A DNA stretch of 64,000 nt from Neoarius graeffei (GCF_027579695.1 NC_083582.1:3811878-3875877); one strand, 5' to 3'. Positions 32,699 through 45,519 are shown, numbered from the stretch's first letter. The notes: generated by a model from the letters alone, not told the origin. Made by a program: numbers and translations.

Positions 32699-33226
32699 CT
32701 TTGATTGTCGGTTCTGAAGACTAGCAGAACCGCTGATGGTGTCCTGATCCAGGCTGGGAGGTCGGAGACGTACACACTCTCTAAAGTGAATCCTCTGTTC
32801 TCTCCACATTGACTCCTCACCTACTACACCTTCTGGATCAACTTCCTGAACTCCATCCTTATTGTAATTCCGCCGGAAAACAAACGTCCCGAGACCAGGC
32901 CTGGAGAACAGAGAGTCCTGTCCCGGGTCACTGTACAAACCCGGATCACTCACTGCATGTGAAACCAAGGCTACATCATCATCATCATCATCATTGGTGT
33001 TTTGAGGGAACATGTTGTGAACGTGGAGTCGGTGGCAAGGGTGTGCGTACGTCTCCTGCTTCAGGACCATCACGTCGTTCCCCAGCTGAAGCCCAGAAAG
33101 GGAGCGTACACTTTTCCTTCCATCTTCAGAGATCTTAAAAGTGTCTTCAGTCTGCTTCTTCTTCTTTTTCTTCTTCAGACACTTCGGGATGTTTGTCCTC
33201 CCTCTGGCCGTGGAGTTCAGGGTGTT
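32699..33226 (-). CDS. ush1g: ush1g (SANS)-like gene, central exon
   Basis: 528 bp, phase 0 at both ends: acceptor TTTAACCCCTGCAG|AACACC, donor AAAG|GTACAAAA. It encodes STARGRTNIPKCLKKKK, then TFKISEDGRKSVRSLSGLQL, and later DPGQDSLFSRPGLGTFVFRR with NYNKDG. Human USH1G has closely matching SEDGRKSARSLSGLQL and DSLFTRPGLGTMVFRRNY, so this is the central region that binds myosin VIIa and other Usher partners. An in-frame (GAT)6 run gives NDDDDDDV. No stop or shift is seen. The TE-laden intron begins immediately downstream. Confidence 0.92.
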
Positions 33227-33717
33227 CTGCAGGGGTTAAATCAGAAGCTCGACAGTAGCATAAAGAGAACGTTGAGTCTGCAATCATTCACCTTCTACAC
33301 ATCAATAACCTGTACAGTGTGTTACTGCTACAGCAAAATGTGATGACAGGAAGGAAGTGGAGATACTGTAACCACCCAGGAGGTGATTATTTTCCCATAA
33401 CAGCATGGCCTGAAGTGATTTATTCCTCATCTATAGTTACATTTAAGGTCAGTGAAATGAGTTAGTTCCTGTTCTCGCTTACGTTATAGCAGCAATAAAT
33501 AGTCTTTCCCTCACCAGCCTCGCTTTATTCTCTCTCTTTAAGTTAATAAGCGAAAAAAACCACACAGCTTGTTACTGTTTAGACTGTTACAAAGTGCTGA
33601 CACTGGAGACTCCTTCCAGAAATGTTACAGAAACACAAACACATTTCTCCTTCACGGTATCAGAGGTTAAACACGCCCCTGAGGAACAGGAGGTGAGTGA
33701 GGACTGTGTGTGTATAC

Positions 33718-34144
33718 CTGTGTGTAGTTGACGCTGGAGTTAACAGTGTTGAATTTATGTCCGTAGTTCATGGAGAACCTTGCGGATGTGCCCGAATCCA
33801 CGGTCTCGCTCAGCACCTTTTTCTCCATGCACCGCTGGTTTTTGTGCTGCAGTTCTGCGCAGTGTTTAACGTGCTGCTCTGCGTTATGGAACGCTTGGTC
33901 CTTCAGTTTCCTCACCAGCTTGGGGTTGAGGGCGCTCTGCTTGGCGGCAACAGAGTCCAGGTACCGCACAGCGTCCATGTGTCCTCGCACAGCAGCCGTG
34001 TCCAGCGGCGTGTGGTAATCGTTGTCCAAACACCACACGTTGGCACCGAATGACACGAGGAAGGAAAGGCAGTCAAGGTGTCCGTGGGCAGCGGCCAGGT
34101 GAAGAGCAGTGTTTCCCCACATGTCACACTTATCTGGCTCGCCC
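33718..34144 (-). CDS. ush1g: ush1g (SANS)-like gene, ankyrin-repeat exon
   Basis: Acceptor CCATGTCTCAG|GGGCGAG, donor CAG|GTATAC; it starts in phase 2 and ends in phase 0. It encodes [20 protein letters not shown], then [40 protein letters not shown] and [20 protein letters not shown]. These are two ankyrin repeats and the following helical segment, very close to USH1G ([22 protein letters not shown] in human, with KQSSLNPKLVGKLKD). The first coding exon (about 55 residues, first ankyrin repeats) is not visible upstream and is either beyond 64000 or missed. A 491-bp intron separates this exon from the next. Confidence 0.93.
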
Positions 34145-34223
34145 CTGAGACATGGAGACGAGAAATGGAAACAAGACATTTATCTGATGTTTCATATTTC
34201 AACAAATAACTTTTTTTTTTTGC

Positions 34224-34436
34224 TTCAGTCAGGCACCACCTGAACTGATAATCACATCATTGGCTTTTCTTTGGCTAATCAGACACAAGGTACACCACCA
34301 CTTTTGCCAGAGCAGTTGGGGGTTTGGTGCCTTGCTCAAGGGCACTTCAGCCAGTCCTGCTGGTCCAGGGAATTGAACCAGCAACCATTTGGTCCCAGAG
34401 CTGCTTCTCTTACCATTAGGCCATGGCTTCCCCATG
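34224..34436 (-). repeat. Second tRNA-derived SINE family
   Basis: Minus strand: the head GGGAAGCCATGGCCTAATGG has an A-box-like word and is followed by the B-box GGTTCAATTCC. The body is GTGCCCTTGAGCAAGGCACC. It is unrelated in sequence to the abundant SINE of this window and lies 80 bp upstream of the ush1g-like ankyrin exon. Confidence 0.75.
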
Positions 34437-35199
34437 AACAGATTTATGATATTTAGCTCAAGAGAGCAGGAGACACAGCTACAGTGAGAGATTCAAAGGA
34501 TGAAGGTTTTTCCATCAATGCCATAATAACAAACTAAATTTGTGTTCACCACCTTTAATGACAGAGTCAGAGTCTTCAAATAAAACATCACTGTGTCACA
34601 TCCATACACAGCACCATTAGGACTAACTACCCTGCACCTGTTCCAGATTAGAGTGCAATCACAGCGTGCTCTTATAAACCCTCTCTAAACACACAGACTT
34701 GGTGAAGTATACGCGCTGTACCGAGTGTCTCACATTACCAAGCCTTATATCTGTGTGTTGCCTTTCTAGTTTTGACTTTGTTTTGTGTATTTGGACCCTG
34801 CCTTTCATCTTTGCCTCTGCCATTCTGTTTGTGCCTCACGTGACCGTTGCCCGTTTCACGACCTTGCAAATGATTGTCTTACGTTTTTGTCCTGTTTGCC
34901 TGCCTGTTTGTAAATAAATACTCTTCCTGTAATTACATCTATCATTCCCCTGCTTACACACACACTGAGCCATACGCTCCTCTTCCCCCAGAGACAAACA
35001 ATCAGTAATCAAATCCGCAGTCGAGTTAACAATACGTGTTAACGCCATAAAACAAAGGCTTAATAAGCCTCACTGAGGTGTCGATCACTCACTAATCCTT
35101 ATCGAGAACGCTGATCAAAGGATCAATAAAAGGACGAAATGACTGCTGATACCGCTAAACTTAACACCTAGTTAAAGTGTACCGGTGGTGTTTTTATAC
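34437..35199. other. ush1g upstream intron or spacer, nothing recognised
   Basis: I looked here for the missing first ush1g exon (a minus-strand ankyrin start) and did not find it. ORFs of 60-72 codons show no domain. Confidence 0.45.
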
Positions 35200-35292
35200 C
35201 CCCCGCTCAGCCCCACCCTGCCCCACCCAGCCCACCCAGCCCCATCCCACCCTGCCCCACCCAGCCCCATCCCACCCTGCCCCACCCAGCCC
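35200..35292. repeat. C-rich minisatellite
   Basis: Variants of CCCAGCCCCATCCCACCCTG repeat about four times on the plus strand. The strand asymmetry is strong (almost no G on the plus strand). Confidence 0.85.
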
Positions 35293-35515
35293 AGCCCCTT
35301 GACACAATGTAAAATGACATCATCGGTGATTTGAACACATGAATGAAGTGAATGGTGAAGATATAGAAAACAGAGCGAGTCAGTGTGTGGACATTGACAA
35401 CGATATACCAGTCACCTCCGTCATTTCTATAACAGATGACAAAATCAAGCATTGCCTCCGTGATCCTTCAACTCAGTCAGTGAACTGCGATAGTGACTCG
35501 GAAAGAGAAATTCAT

Positions 35516-35894
35516 CTCATCTGATCTCATTATCTGTAGCTGCTTTATCCTGTTCTACAGGGTCGCAGGCGAGCTGGAGCCTATCCCAGCTGACTACGGG
35601 TGAAAGGCGGGGTACACCCTGGACAAGTCGCCAGGTCATCACAGGGCTGACACATAGACACAGACAACCATTCACACTCACATTCACACCTACGCTCAAT
35701 TTAGAGTCACCAGTTAACCTAACCTGCATGTCTTTGGACTGTGGGGGAAACCGGAGCACCCGGAGGAAACCCACGCGGACACGGGGAGAACATGCAAACT
35801 CCACACAGAAAGGCCCTCGCCGGCCACGGGGCTCGAACCCGGACCTTCTTGCTGTGAGGCGACAGCGCTAACCACTACACCACCGTGCCGGCCC
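35516..35894 (-). repeat. tRNA-derived SINE
   Basis: Full-length minus copy. Target duplication AGAGAAATTCAT at 35504-35515 and 35895-35906. Confidence 0.92.
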
Positions 35895-35906
35895 AGAGAA
35901 ATTCAT

Positions 35907-36848
35907 GATCAGGAATTTTAATGTGCTGAAAATTTTGCATATAATGAGTGTTTAGTGCGACAAGTGGCTCCATTTCAGTATAACGAACTTTTTAGACGAC
36001 GCCCAAGGAGTTTGTTATAGCGGAGTTGCAGTGTATTTGTTTTGTAAATTAAATTATCAATAAAATGATTAAATAATATGAGTTAGAGGCATATGTGCAA
36101 TCAGATAAGGCTCACATCATCAGGAAAACATCACTGCTTTTTAAACCAGTGGAGACACAGAGGTTTAATAAAGCCCTGGTGTTTACACGCTGGCTGTGTG
36201 AGAGAGCGATGTTTACTTAGTGGATTAGTTTTGTTCATCGTGTCGCTCCTGAGCTTTGCAAGTCAAATCCCGTACTGGAAAGGACGTGTCTCTGGTTACA
36301 CTTCACACTCCATCAACAACCAAACTACAGCAGAACCACAAAGTGATGTTAAAATGCCCAAGCCGTCGTCACAGAGCAGCTCGACAGAAATCTGCATCTG
36401 GACACTTTCAGACTGAAAGACTAAATCTTTGAAAACTAGAATGGATTCAATATTAAAAACATCCTTGAGGGACCCCTGAGTTTACAGATATAAAGGTCAG
36501 ACACATTCACAAGGCCTTTCAGAGATTTGCACACCAAAAAGATAAATACATAATAAAAATTAATTTAGTTTTTTTTTTTTTTTTGCTAAAATGCTTCACA
36601 GGCAAATGGAATTATAAATATGAAATATTTAAAAAGCTCAAATGAATTCTGAATATCTGCTTTAGGGCCTCGTGGTCACGGTGAAAACAAACCACGCTGC
36701 ATTAAATTCACACACCAAAGAAACGTGTAGTGATGTGATGTATTTAAAAAGCTCTTTGCTTCCCTTGCAGGATGGAATGTTTCGGACTCGTTGGGTTTGT
36801 GTGCTGTCTGTTTCTCTTCTTTGAACAGAAGGAAACCACAGACCTGAG
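35907..36848. other. Spacer, nothing recognised
   Basis: AT-rich sequence with a T17 run near 36570. No ORF with domain resemblance and no obvious transposon ends. Confidence 0.4.
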
Positions 36849-38585
36849 TAGGGGAGAGTGGGGTCAGTTGTCACTTAAACCCAGAGGTAGAAAGTAACGA
36901 ATTACATTACTCGCGTTACTGTACTTGAGTAGCTTTTTTTGTGTACTTATACTTTTTCAAGTAATTTTTAAAGAGTGTACTTTTACTTTTACTTAAGTAT
37001 GTTTTCTTTTAAGTAGTGCACTTCGGTACATTTTACATCACAACCGTTACTGAGTTAAAAAAATAAATAAATAAAAAATTTAAAAAAAGGCTAAAACGGA
37101 GAAGGGGAAATGCATCATGGGAAGGACAGTTGTCGTGCGCGCGAGTCTCACACAGACGATGGCGGACATGGCGGAGACCGAGGCACCTGTGGTGGACGAC
37201 CGTGCAGAAATTTCTTCCAGTAATGAAGTGCACCCCTGGCCCTACATATGCGATCATTTCAGCTTCGTAGCAAAAAGGGGTGATAGTTTAATTATGCAAT
37301 GCAGATTATGTGTGCCCAAGAATACAACCATTGCGGCATACAAAAATTCAACGTCTAATCTGCGCAAGCATGTTGAGGTAAGTATTGTCATTGGCATCAT
37401 AATGTTTCCTTTTCATAGTAAAACCGACAATAGGCTGGTTATATTCCAAAAATAGTGGATGGCATTGCTAATGTTGAAGTAGCAACCTGTTGGTACTGTA
37501 ACATAACGGTAACTAGTCTGTTATTTGGTTGGCTAATCATGCAAGCAAGTTAGCTCGCCAACCTGACGTGATCAGTCCTCCTACCATTCTACATCCAACA
37601 GGCCAGAAAGGAATACTAAGCAAAACAAATAATGTTTGAATTGAAACGGTTGCAACGGTTTTCGGTGCTGAAACCAACCTTTCGTTATCCCTAGCATGGT
37701 TTATTAATCCTTTTCATTTGTTCAATAACACACAGTGCACACAGGCAAGCTACGAGATTTCGGCGCAACATTTCACTTTCATATTTCGTGTACAATGCTT
37801 TGTGTGTGGTCAGGGCGATGTAAACGACATGACTGTGTGTAGTGGGTCATATTCGAGGCTGTGTTGCGCTTGGCCACAGATTTGAATTGAAGCATAGCAC
37901 ACTCATTGCTCTCATTGTAGCTAGCTAGTACAGATGAACCGGTGCCACAAAAGACAATGCCTTGTAAGTTATCCTGCTGTAGTAAGGGCTTTCCTTGCTA
38001 GCAGTTGAGAAATGCAAACTTGCAAACTAGTTACTTGGCATCCGTGTTAACCCTAACCGTCTCAACCTATTGTCCTGCGTCTGAGAACATTGTAATTCAT
38101 GATAGAGTATGGTATTTTGATGAACGGACACTTTCTTCCCTCCGTTTTCTAGAATAGAGGGCTCCGAGATGATGCTAAAAATAGTAACCATGCGGTCTGC
38201 GCGGCCATCTTGGAAGTCACTCGCTCCAGAGCGCGCATAGAGTACACATCATAGAGTACACATTCACCGATTTGTTTCTGCGTTAGAGGGCTTAGAAGCT
38301 TGGATTTTTTAAGAATTTAGACATCTGAAGTGATGGAGCACTACTGTGAAAGTTTGGATAAGCAGGCACGGGAGCGTTATGCTGAGAAGGTACGTTTCAT
38401 TGGGAATGTAGATCCATACACTGTTAGTGAGAAGGAATGGAAAGCCTAACTTTATTCACACACTATCGGTGAATCCGCATATGCTGTTCGCGACAGTGTC
38501 GATGGAAGGAGAAAACCTGTCTCCGTTTTTCTCTGTTTACATGTTTTTTTTTTTTACTCCACTTTTGCCAGAGTGGAAGCCCTAA

Positions 38586-39278
38586 TGCCGCTTTTCCACT
38601 ACAAACGCGGCTGAGTCGGGCTGAGCCGTGCCGTGCTGAGTCGAGCTGAGCGGGGCTGTTGGAGTTGCATTTCGACTACAACCGCGCTGAACCGTGCTGG
38701 CTGGAAGTGGGTGGACACATTGGGTGGAGTTAGCGAAAGTGGGTGGACGTCAGGTGATGTCATTAAGCAGCGCAAACAGTGACATCAGTGATCTTTTAAG
38801 CGGTAGTCTCACGACCCGGATAGTAAACAATAAACATGGAGGACATGGAGTCGTTAGTGTTGCTGGTCTTGGTGCTGTGGCTTGTTGTCACTGACAACGC
38901 GGACAGACACTGGCAAGAGCGTATAGATGAGGCGAGGCGCATAAGGCTTCAGAAATTCTCGTAATTCGTAATTATTCTTCTTCCGGGTTTGCGGTGTTTA
39001 CAGATCCCAGCGTGCTCGCGGGGCATGTGTGGGCATGTGAGGACACTCCTCCTCACCAATCAGTGCACAGGGGAGTGTCTGCTCACGCCCCCAGCCTCAC
39101 TCGGCTCGCTTTGGCTCGCTTCAGCCCCACTCCAAAACGGTGCGAGTTTTAGGGGCTAAGCAGGGCTGAAGCGAGCTGAGTCGTGCCGGTTTTTGGTAGT
39201 CGAAACGCGAGCCGTGTCGGGCTGAAGTGAGCTGAAGCGAGCTGAAGTGAGCTGAAAAAGGGTAGTGGAAAAGGGCCA
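38586..39278 (+). mobile_element. PIF/Harbinger-like TIR element, short copy
   Basis: 693 bp, same ends as the 17192-18442 element, with TAA duplicated at 38583-38585 and 39279-39281. It lies in the first intron of the hAT transposase and carries the MEDMESLVLLVLVLWLVVTD start at 38836, truncated by a stop. It represents the compact form of the family. Confidence 0.85.
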
Positions 39279-40540
39279 TAAATCTGCTACATTAGCATCC
39301 TCAGAACGAATTAACACATTACAACTGCTTAAGTTGTATCTGTTCTTTTATTAGATCATTATTAGATGTGTAAACCAAGACGCATTGTATGATACATTTC
39401 TTATCATTGATCATTTCACAGTTCCTCTTGTTTACAGGTTAATTATTGTACTTAATATGTTTTTGTGACCAACTTTTGCATTCTGATGTGTAAAGCACAA
39501 AATGTATTGTGTAGAAAATATATCTAGACTATGAATATAATAAATATTTTAAATGCTGAGCATTTAATGAAGGTAGTGATTCACATACTAATAAAATATT
39601 TGTATATTTGTATATTTATGTATGTTTTCAGAGGAGACATCCATTGAAGTTGCAGGCCTTTAGTGACTGCGTGGCAACACGGAAGCGAACCCTGGAACCT
39701 CCAAAAACCCCAACCAAACAAGCTAAACTAGTTGACATGATGGCAGCTGGTGCAAGCAGACGAAAGTTGACAAGCTAGTGATTAGCTTCATTTGTGATGG
39801 TCTTCATCCATTCTCTGTGGTTGAACAACCAGCTTTCAAAGAGCTCATAATCACGCTGAATCCTCAATGCAACGTCATTTCAAGACCTACTCTTCGGACC
39901 AAAATAGAAGAAGCTGCCAATCAGATGAAGAAGAATTTGATGTCACATCTCAGTAAGGTCAGCTATGTTGGCACCACAACTGATTGTTGGACAGCACACC
40001 AACAAAGTTTCTTAGGCATCACAGTTCATTGGATAGATGAGGAAACTTTGGAGAGGCAGTCTGCTGCACTTACTTGTAAGAAGTTGAAAGGTTCCCACAC
40101 CTTCGATGTCTTGGCAGCCGCAATTGATGACATTCATTGCCAGTACAAAATTAGGGGCAAAGTGGTTAGAACAACAACTGACAGTGGATCAAACTTCATT
40201 AAAGCTTTCTCTGTCTTTGGTGAACACAGCCAGGATCCTGAGGAGTCAGAATCCGACCATGATTCATCTGAAGAACCCGATGCCAACTACCTGGTGGACA
40301 CATTCACCATTCTGGAAGAAGACAACAGCCTTGAGTTCCAACTTCCTCCACATCAAAGGTGTGCATGCCATCTGTTAAACCTCATTGCCACAACAGACGC
40401 AACAATGGCAGAGGAAAAGAATGACGTACAAAAGATTGTCACGTTCATCCTTTGCGAAATGCCAAGGTATGTGGAACAAATCAGGCCGGTCATACGTGGC
40501 AGCAGAAATTGTGCAAGATCAGTGCCAGCTTCAGCTCATT

Positions 40541-40910
40541 ATTATCATTATCTCTAGCCGCTTTATCCTTCTACAGGGTCGCAGGCAAGCTGGAGCCTAT
40601 CCCAGCTGACTACGGGTGAAAGGCGGGGTACACCCTGGACAAGTCGCCAGGTCATCACAGGGCAGACACATAGACACAGACAACCATTCACACTCACATT
40701 CACACCTACGCTCAATTTAGAGTCACCAGTTAACCTAACCTGCATGTCTTTGGACTGTGGGGGAAACCGGAGCACCCGGAGGAAACCCACACGGACACGG
40801 GGAGAACATGCAAACTCCGCACAGAAAGGCCCTCGCCGGCCCTGGGGCTCGAACCCAGGACCTTCTTGCTGTGAGGCGACAGCGCTAACCACTACACCAC
40901 CGTGCCGCCC
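40541..40910 (-). repeat. tRNA-derived SINE in a hAT exon
   Basis: Full-length minus copy. Target duplication AGCTTCAGCTCATT at 40527-40540 and 40911-40924. It destroys exon 2 of the hAT transposase. Confidence 0.92.
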
Positions 40911-41129
40911 AGCTTCAGCTCATTCGACCAAATCAAACTCGCTGGAACTCTACTTACATGGCCATAGAGCGGATTCTGCGAATCATAGACGTCAAGGGGG
41001 AGGAGGCAATCAGAAATGTCTGCGAGGAGTTCAGAGTGAAAATGTGAGTTTTTAAATTCCCATTTTTAATGCACATTTTAAGCACTAACTTCTGATACAC
41101 TATGCTTATATGTACTAAACCCTGCTCCC

Positions 41130-41265
41130 TGCTAAGCACTTAAATGCACTACTCTGCTTGGCCATTATACTCTGTACTTCTATACGTATTGTATGTTATT
41201 ATGTCCTCTTTGTAAGTAGCTTTGGATAAAAGCATCTGCTAAATGTAATGTGATATAATGTAATT
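41130..41265 (+). repeat. Retroposon 3' tail
   Basis: GTAGCTTTGGATAAAAGCAT followed by CTGCTAAATGTAATGTGATA and a (TAATG)n-like end. This tail is common to several fish LINE/SINE families; only the 3' piece is present, within the hAT intron. Confidence 0.55.
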
Positions 41266-43318
41266 TTAAAGAAAGTGCTGAGGCTATCTTATTGATTTGT
41301 TTTTCAATTAACAAAGTACATTGTATTCATTTGCCCTGATTTTCATACAGGTTGAGTCCTGCAGAAATTGCTTTCCTGAGAGAGTACCGAGACGTGATGA
41401 CTCCTTTGGTAAAGGCTTTGAACATCCTGCAGTCTGAAACCAACACGCACATGGGGTGGCTCCTGCCAGTGATCTTCCAACTACAAGCAAAGCTCAGCAG
41501 TCTGCAAACCTCCGCCAAGACATGTCTGCCACTCATCAGAGCCATTCAGGATGGTGTCTCAAAACGATTTGGTCAGATGATGGAGGATCCTGAGCTGATT
41601 GCTGCTGCCATCCTCCTCCCGAAATTCAAGACCAACTGGACTGAGAGGGCAGATATCATTGAAGCAGGTATGATTTCATCTTTTGACGTTATGCCGTAAT
41701 AACATGCGTTTCTACACAATTTGTGGATATTCTAATTTCCGTGAAAGGTCCAGGGCCTTTCAGACACTTGGAGGCTGCCTGCTGCTACATCTTAATATTA
41801 ATATTGCAGCTAACTGAAAACATCCACACAAAAGAGATAAATGGTTATAATATGGAAATCTGCACTAACAAAAATCAGACGGAACTAAAGGAATTTACAA
41901 AAAGGTTTTTTATTTGAAATGAAGTATAAACAGGACCTTGGCAAAATCCTAATTTCAGAGGTCTCTAAAAGAAAACAATCAATATTTCTGGCCAAGACTT
42001 TTGAACCCTGCATCTTGTAAACATAAGGGTTAGTTGCATAAAAGTGGAATTGTAGTGGTTCTGTCCACAATGATTTTACTCCACACAGAGTCACTAATGT
42101 AAGAATATGTTTCTTTCTACACAAGCTGTTGTAGTTATTGTAATTTATGCATTTGTATGAACTCCTGTTGCTTAATTAATCAAAGCTTGTCAGAAAGACT
42201 CAATACTTGCATATGCTGTGTGTTTGGCTTTCAACAGGCCTGACCTATGTGAGACAACACCTTGACCGGATGGCAGAGGTGGCAGAGCAAGTCGGGCAAA
42301 ACTCATCCGATGAGGAAGACTTCTTCGCATCAATGAAGACAAGAAGGTCACAAGGTACAGGGGAACTGGATGGGTATCTTGCCTGTGTTTCAAACAAGAT
42401 GGATCTACTCAACTCGTTTCCACACATCAAAAAACTTGCTCTCAAACTCAACACTGGCCTGCCTGCGTCAGCTGCCTGTGAGCGGCTTTTCAGTTGTGCT
42501 GGCCTGCTGTTTACTCCCAAGCGAGCAAGGATGAACTCTACTAACTTTGAAAACCAACTGCTGCTGAAACTGAATAGGAAGTTTAGAGAATAAGAGAAGA
42601 TACATTTCTGTTAGGATTTTGTTTGATTTTATTTTGTGTTCTTAAAGGTATGAGGAAGATGTCTATTTGTGGTACACTGCCAGTTCATTTCATTGTATGT
42701 GAGATCAAGTAGTGGTTGAATTGTCACCTCCTTTTGGGCATGGCCATGGCACTGTGCCAATCTTTGTGTGAGTGTTAGTAAGACACATATCCCTACCATT
42801 TTTTTGCAAATAGGTGAATAAATAAAAATCAGTATATATTTAAGCAGTTCATTTGTCATCCACATGGTGACACTAAGCCCAACTGATATTTCACTCACAC
42901 ACTTAAGTGTCTTAAATTCCATTGTATGTGAAATCACACAAAAGTTAAATCTCATAAAAAATCTATGGCTTGGCCATGGTATTGTATTGACCTTTTTTGT
43001 TTGTCTCAGTTTTAATGCAGCATTATCCTAAGCATTCAATTTGATACACTTCCTTTAAATAAAACATCTGGGTTGAGATGTACATATATCCTTGTTTCCT
43101 CTTCTTTTTCATTTTTGCACAACACAATGGAGGCAGAAAACACCCATTGTTAAAAGCAACGTTTTACTTTTACTCAAAGTACATTTTAAATGATCTACTT
43201 TTTACTTTTACTTGAGTAGATTTTTTGTCTGGTAACTTTACTTGTACTTAAGTAAAATTTCATCAGAGTAACAGTACTTGTACTTGAGTATAATATTTTA
43301 GTACTCTTTCCACCTCTG

Positions 43319-43944
43319 CTTAAAACAAACAAAAAATTTAAAGTGAAATATTCCGAGGCTTCAGTTTTGTTTTGTTTTTTGACATATAGTAGTCACTGTA
43401 CATTTGGCTGGTATCTGTTCATAACCATGTTCATGTTAACAATATATAAAATTAAATCAAACAGACCGTAATTTTAGGAGCTTGTGCTGCGACTTTTTTC
43501 AAAATTGTTCACGCTGAATCTCGTTTCTGTTTTGTTAAATATCTGACATGCCATCGTCAATTATCAATCATCCTAACAGCAAAATGAACACATCATTCAA
43601 AACGTTCACCGGATTTCAGAGTGGTGATGAAGTTGTTGTCCAGAGGGCGCGACTGAGCATTGATTACACTGGGGAACACAATTTTTGTTGAGTTTGGTCT
43701 GACAGCTGTTTTTAACTAATTTTTGGGTGCGGAATCCAAAACTGATCTCAGTTTTTCTCTATCACGTCAAGTTTTTGAACTATAGGATCCCCATTTTCTT
43801 AAAAAATATGAAACATACTGTACTTAACAGATATGTGCTTGTTTTATAAAAATTTACAAATATTGACATACAATGAAATATGAAAGAAACAGGCATGACT
43901 GCAATGTTTATTTAACACTATTATGTTTTTACAAAGGATATGGC
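43319..43944. other. Residual body of the composite element
   Basis: Sequence between the two hATs, presumably the original pogo-like element. AT-rich, with no ORF or motif I can name. Confidence 0.4.
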
Positions 43945-44249
43945 CAGGCCCGCCGACAGGGGGGGACAAACGGGTATGTTGTCCCGGGCCCAGGAATGGG
44001 GAGGGCCCTGAACTGGGCTCTCATGAAGTTGCGATTATTTTATTTCATTTCAAAATGTGTTGATTTGGGGGAGAAATGTGCTATATTTGCATTCAATTAA
44101 TGATTTCTAGATCTTTTGCCTTTATTGTCTTTGAAAAAGGCGTCAAGAACCCCCTACCACCCCTAATGCAAAAATGGTTTGGTCTGACTTTTTGATTAAG
44201 GGGAAAAAAACGACATCGTTCGATCATAGCGCTTCGACAATCAGCGTGC

Positions 44250-44811
44250 GTGCCATTTGCCAACATGCACAAGTCAGGAGCACAGAAAAGAAAAGAAAAG
44301 AAAAGAAAAGAAAAGAGAAAAAGAGAGGAAGGAACCAAGAGACTCAGGGGCTCACTGCATAAATATTTTAAAAAAGATTGGGATGATGCAGCAGGTACTA
44401 GCAAAGGCAGTGGGGCAGCTGAGCCAGGTAAGACACAGCCAACTTTTTCCAGCCCCGTAAAGTAACCCCAACCAAGGCACGCGCCGCACGCAATTCATGT
44501 TACAAACGAGGGGAGAGCAAGTCACACTGAACACCATATCAAACGCACAGGGCATTGAATCATTTCATAACCACAACGGCTTAATAACATTGTGTTTTAT
44601 ATATCTGACTGTGACTGTGGCTGGAGGTGAGCGGGCCTTTAGTAAAATGAAGCTTATAAAAAACTACCTGCGCTCAAACATGTCACAGGAGAGGCTCAAT
44701 GGGCTGGCAATGCTGTCTATAGAGCACGAACTTGCGAAAAAGCTGGACTTCAATGACCTTATTGACGACTTTGCCACAACAAAAGTCCGGCGCATTGCAT
44801 TTCGCACCTGA
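44250..44811 (+). pseudogene. hAT transposase: N-terminal and C-terminal remnants
   Basis: The N-terminal piece (MHKSGAQKRKEKKRKEKRKR, then GSLHKYFKKD) looks like the start of ZMYM1-like fish hAT proteins, with an expanded AAAGA simple repeat. About 40 bp after its stop, a second frame (44497-44811) holds the hAT dimerisation end: VTVAGGERAFSKMKLIKNYL, RSNMSQERLNGLAMLSIEHE. The whole catalytic core between them is deleted. Confidence 0.8.
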
Positions 44812-44830
44812 ATAGTTGCAGACTAAGGCT

Positions 44831-45519
44831 ATGTTTACATTAGACCATATCTGTCTCGTTTTCTTCGCGGATGCACTGTCTGTTTACATTAAACCGCCTG
44901 GAAACACCGGGAAACGGGAATCCGCCAGCGTCCACGTATTCAATCCAGATCGTGTCAGCTCCGGTGCTGTGTAAACATTCAGAATACGCGGATACGCTGT
45001 GCTGAGCTCTAGCTGGCGTCTCATTGGACAACGTCACTGTGACATCCACCTTCCTGATTCGCTGGCGTTGGTCATGTGACGCGACTGCTGAAAAACGGCG
45101 CGGACTTCCGCCTTGTATCACCTTTCATTAAAGAGTATAAAAGTATGAAAATACTGCAAATACTGATGCAAATACTGCCCATTGTGTAGTAGTAGATTGT
45201 CCATCCTTCCACTTGCAAGTGGTAAGTGATATGCGCTGGGATCACACACACAGCGGCTCAGTCCCGAATCACTGCTCGTGCACTTCACTCGCGCGCTCTG
45301 TGAGCTGCGCAGGGCCGGAGTGCGCACCCTCCAGAGGGCACTCGCTGTTCAGGGCGGAGTGATTTGGAGCGCAGGATGCCTGCGGAGCCGAGCGTATCCG
45401 TGTATTGGTGTTGCTGTGTGCACACGAATCGTGTATTGGTGTTGCTGTGTGCACACTAATCGTTTTAAAAACGTTAATCTGATGATCCGCTGATACGGTC
45501 TAATGTAAACCCCACCTAA
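44831..45519. mobile_element. MITE with GTTTACATTAGACC ends, copy 1
   Basis: GTTTACATTAGACCATATCT at the left, GATACGGTCTAATGTAAAC at the right. About 690 bp, GC-richer than the surroundings, no ORF. It sits inside the ZMYM1-like hAT. A short direct repeat of TCGTGTATTGGTGTTGCTGT occurs at its right end. Confidence 0.85.

Larger units (their letters stand above)
37117..42593 (+). pseudogene. Four-exon hAT transposase (BED finger to dimerisation domain), broken
   Basis: Exon 1 to 37377 (donor GAG|GTAAGT) encodes a BED finger (WPYICDHFSFVAKR, MQCRLCVPKN, SNLRKHVE). Exon 2 is about 39632-41044 (ALVSFICDGLH-type start VISFICDGLHPFSVVEQPAF; VGTTTDCWTAHQQSFLGITV; TTTDSGSNFIKAF; HQRCACHLLNLI). Exon 3 is 41351-41667 (AEIAFLREYRDVMTPLVKAL). 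Exon 4 is 42238-42593 (GLPASAACERLFSCAGLLFT, MNSTNFENQLLLK), the hAT dimerisation motif. A frameshift near 39765 puts a stop before VISF, and a SINE splits exon 2 at 40541. Resembles ZBED4/6-like hAT proteins. Inactive. Confidence 0.85.
36882..43318 (+). mobile_element. hAT transposon with spliced transposase, 6.4 kb
   Basis: Ends CAGAGGTAGAAAGTAACGAA and (reversed) CAGAGGTGGAAAGAGTACTA, with long subterminal GTACTTG/ACTTTTACTT-rich regions. The 8-bp flanks CTTAAACC and CTTAAAAC match at 7 of 8. It inserted 31 bp inside the left end of the pogo-like composite. A Harbinger-like element and a SINE lie inside it. Confidence 0.88.

Noticed and set aside
22835..34144. anks4b as the identity of the ankyrin-SAM gene
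   Set aside because: The SAM exon alone would allow it, but SEDGRK..RSLSGLQL, RPGLGT.VFRRNY and the ankyrin exon fit USH1G better. A diverged paralogue cannot be excluded.
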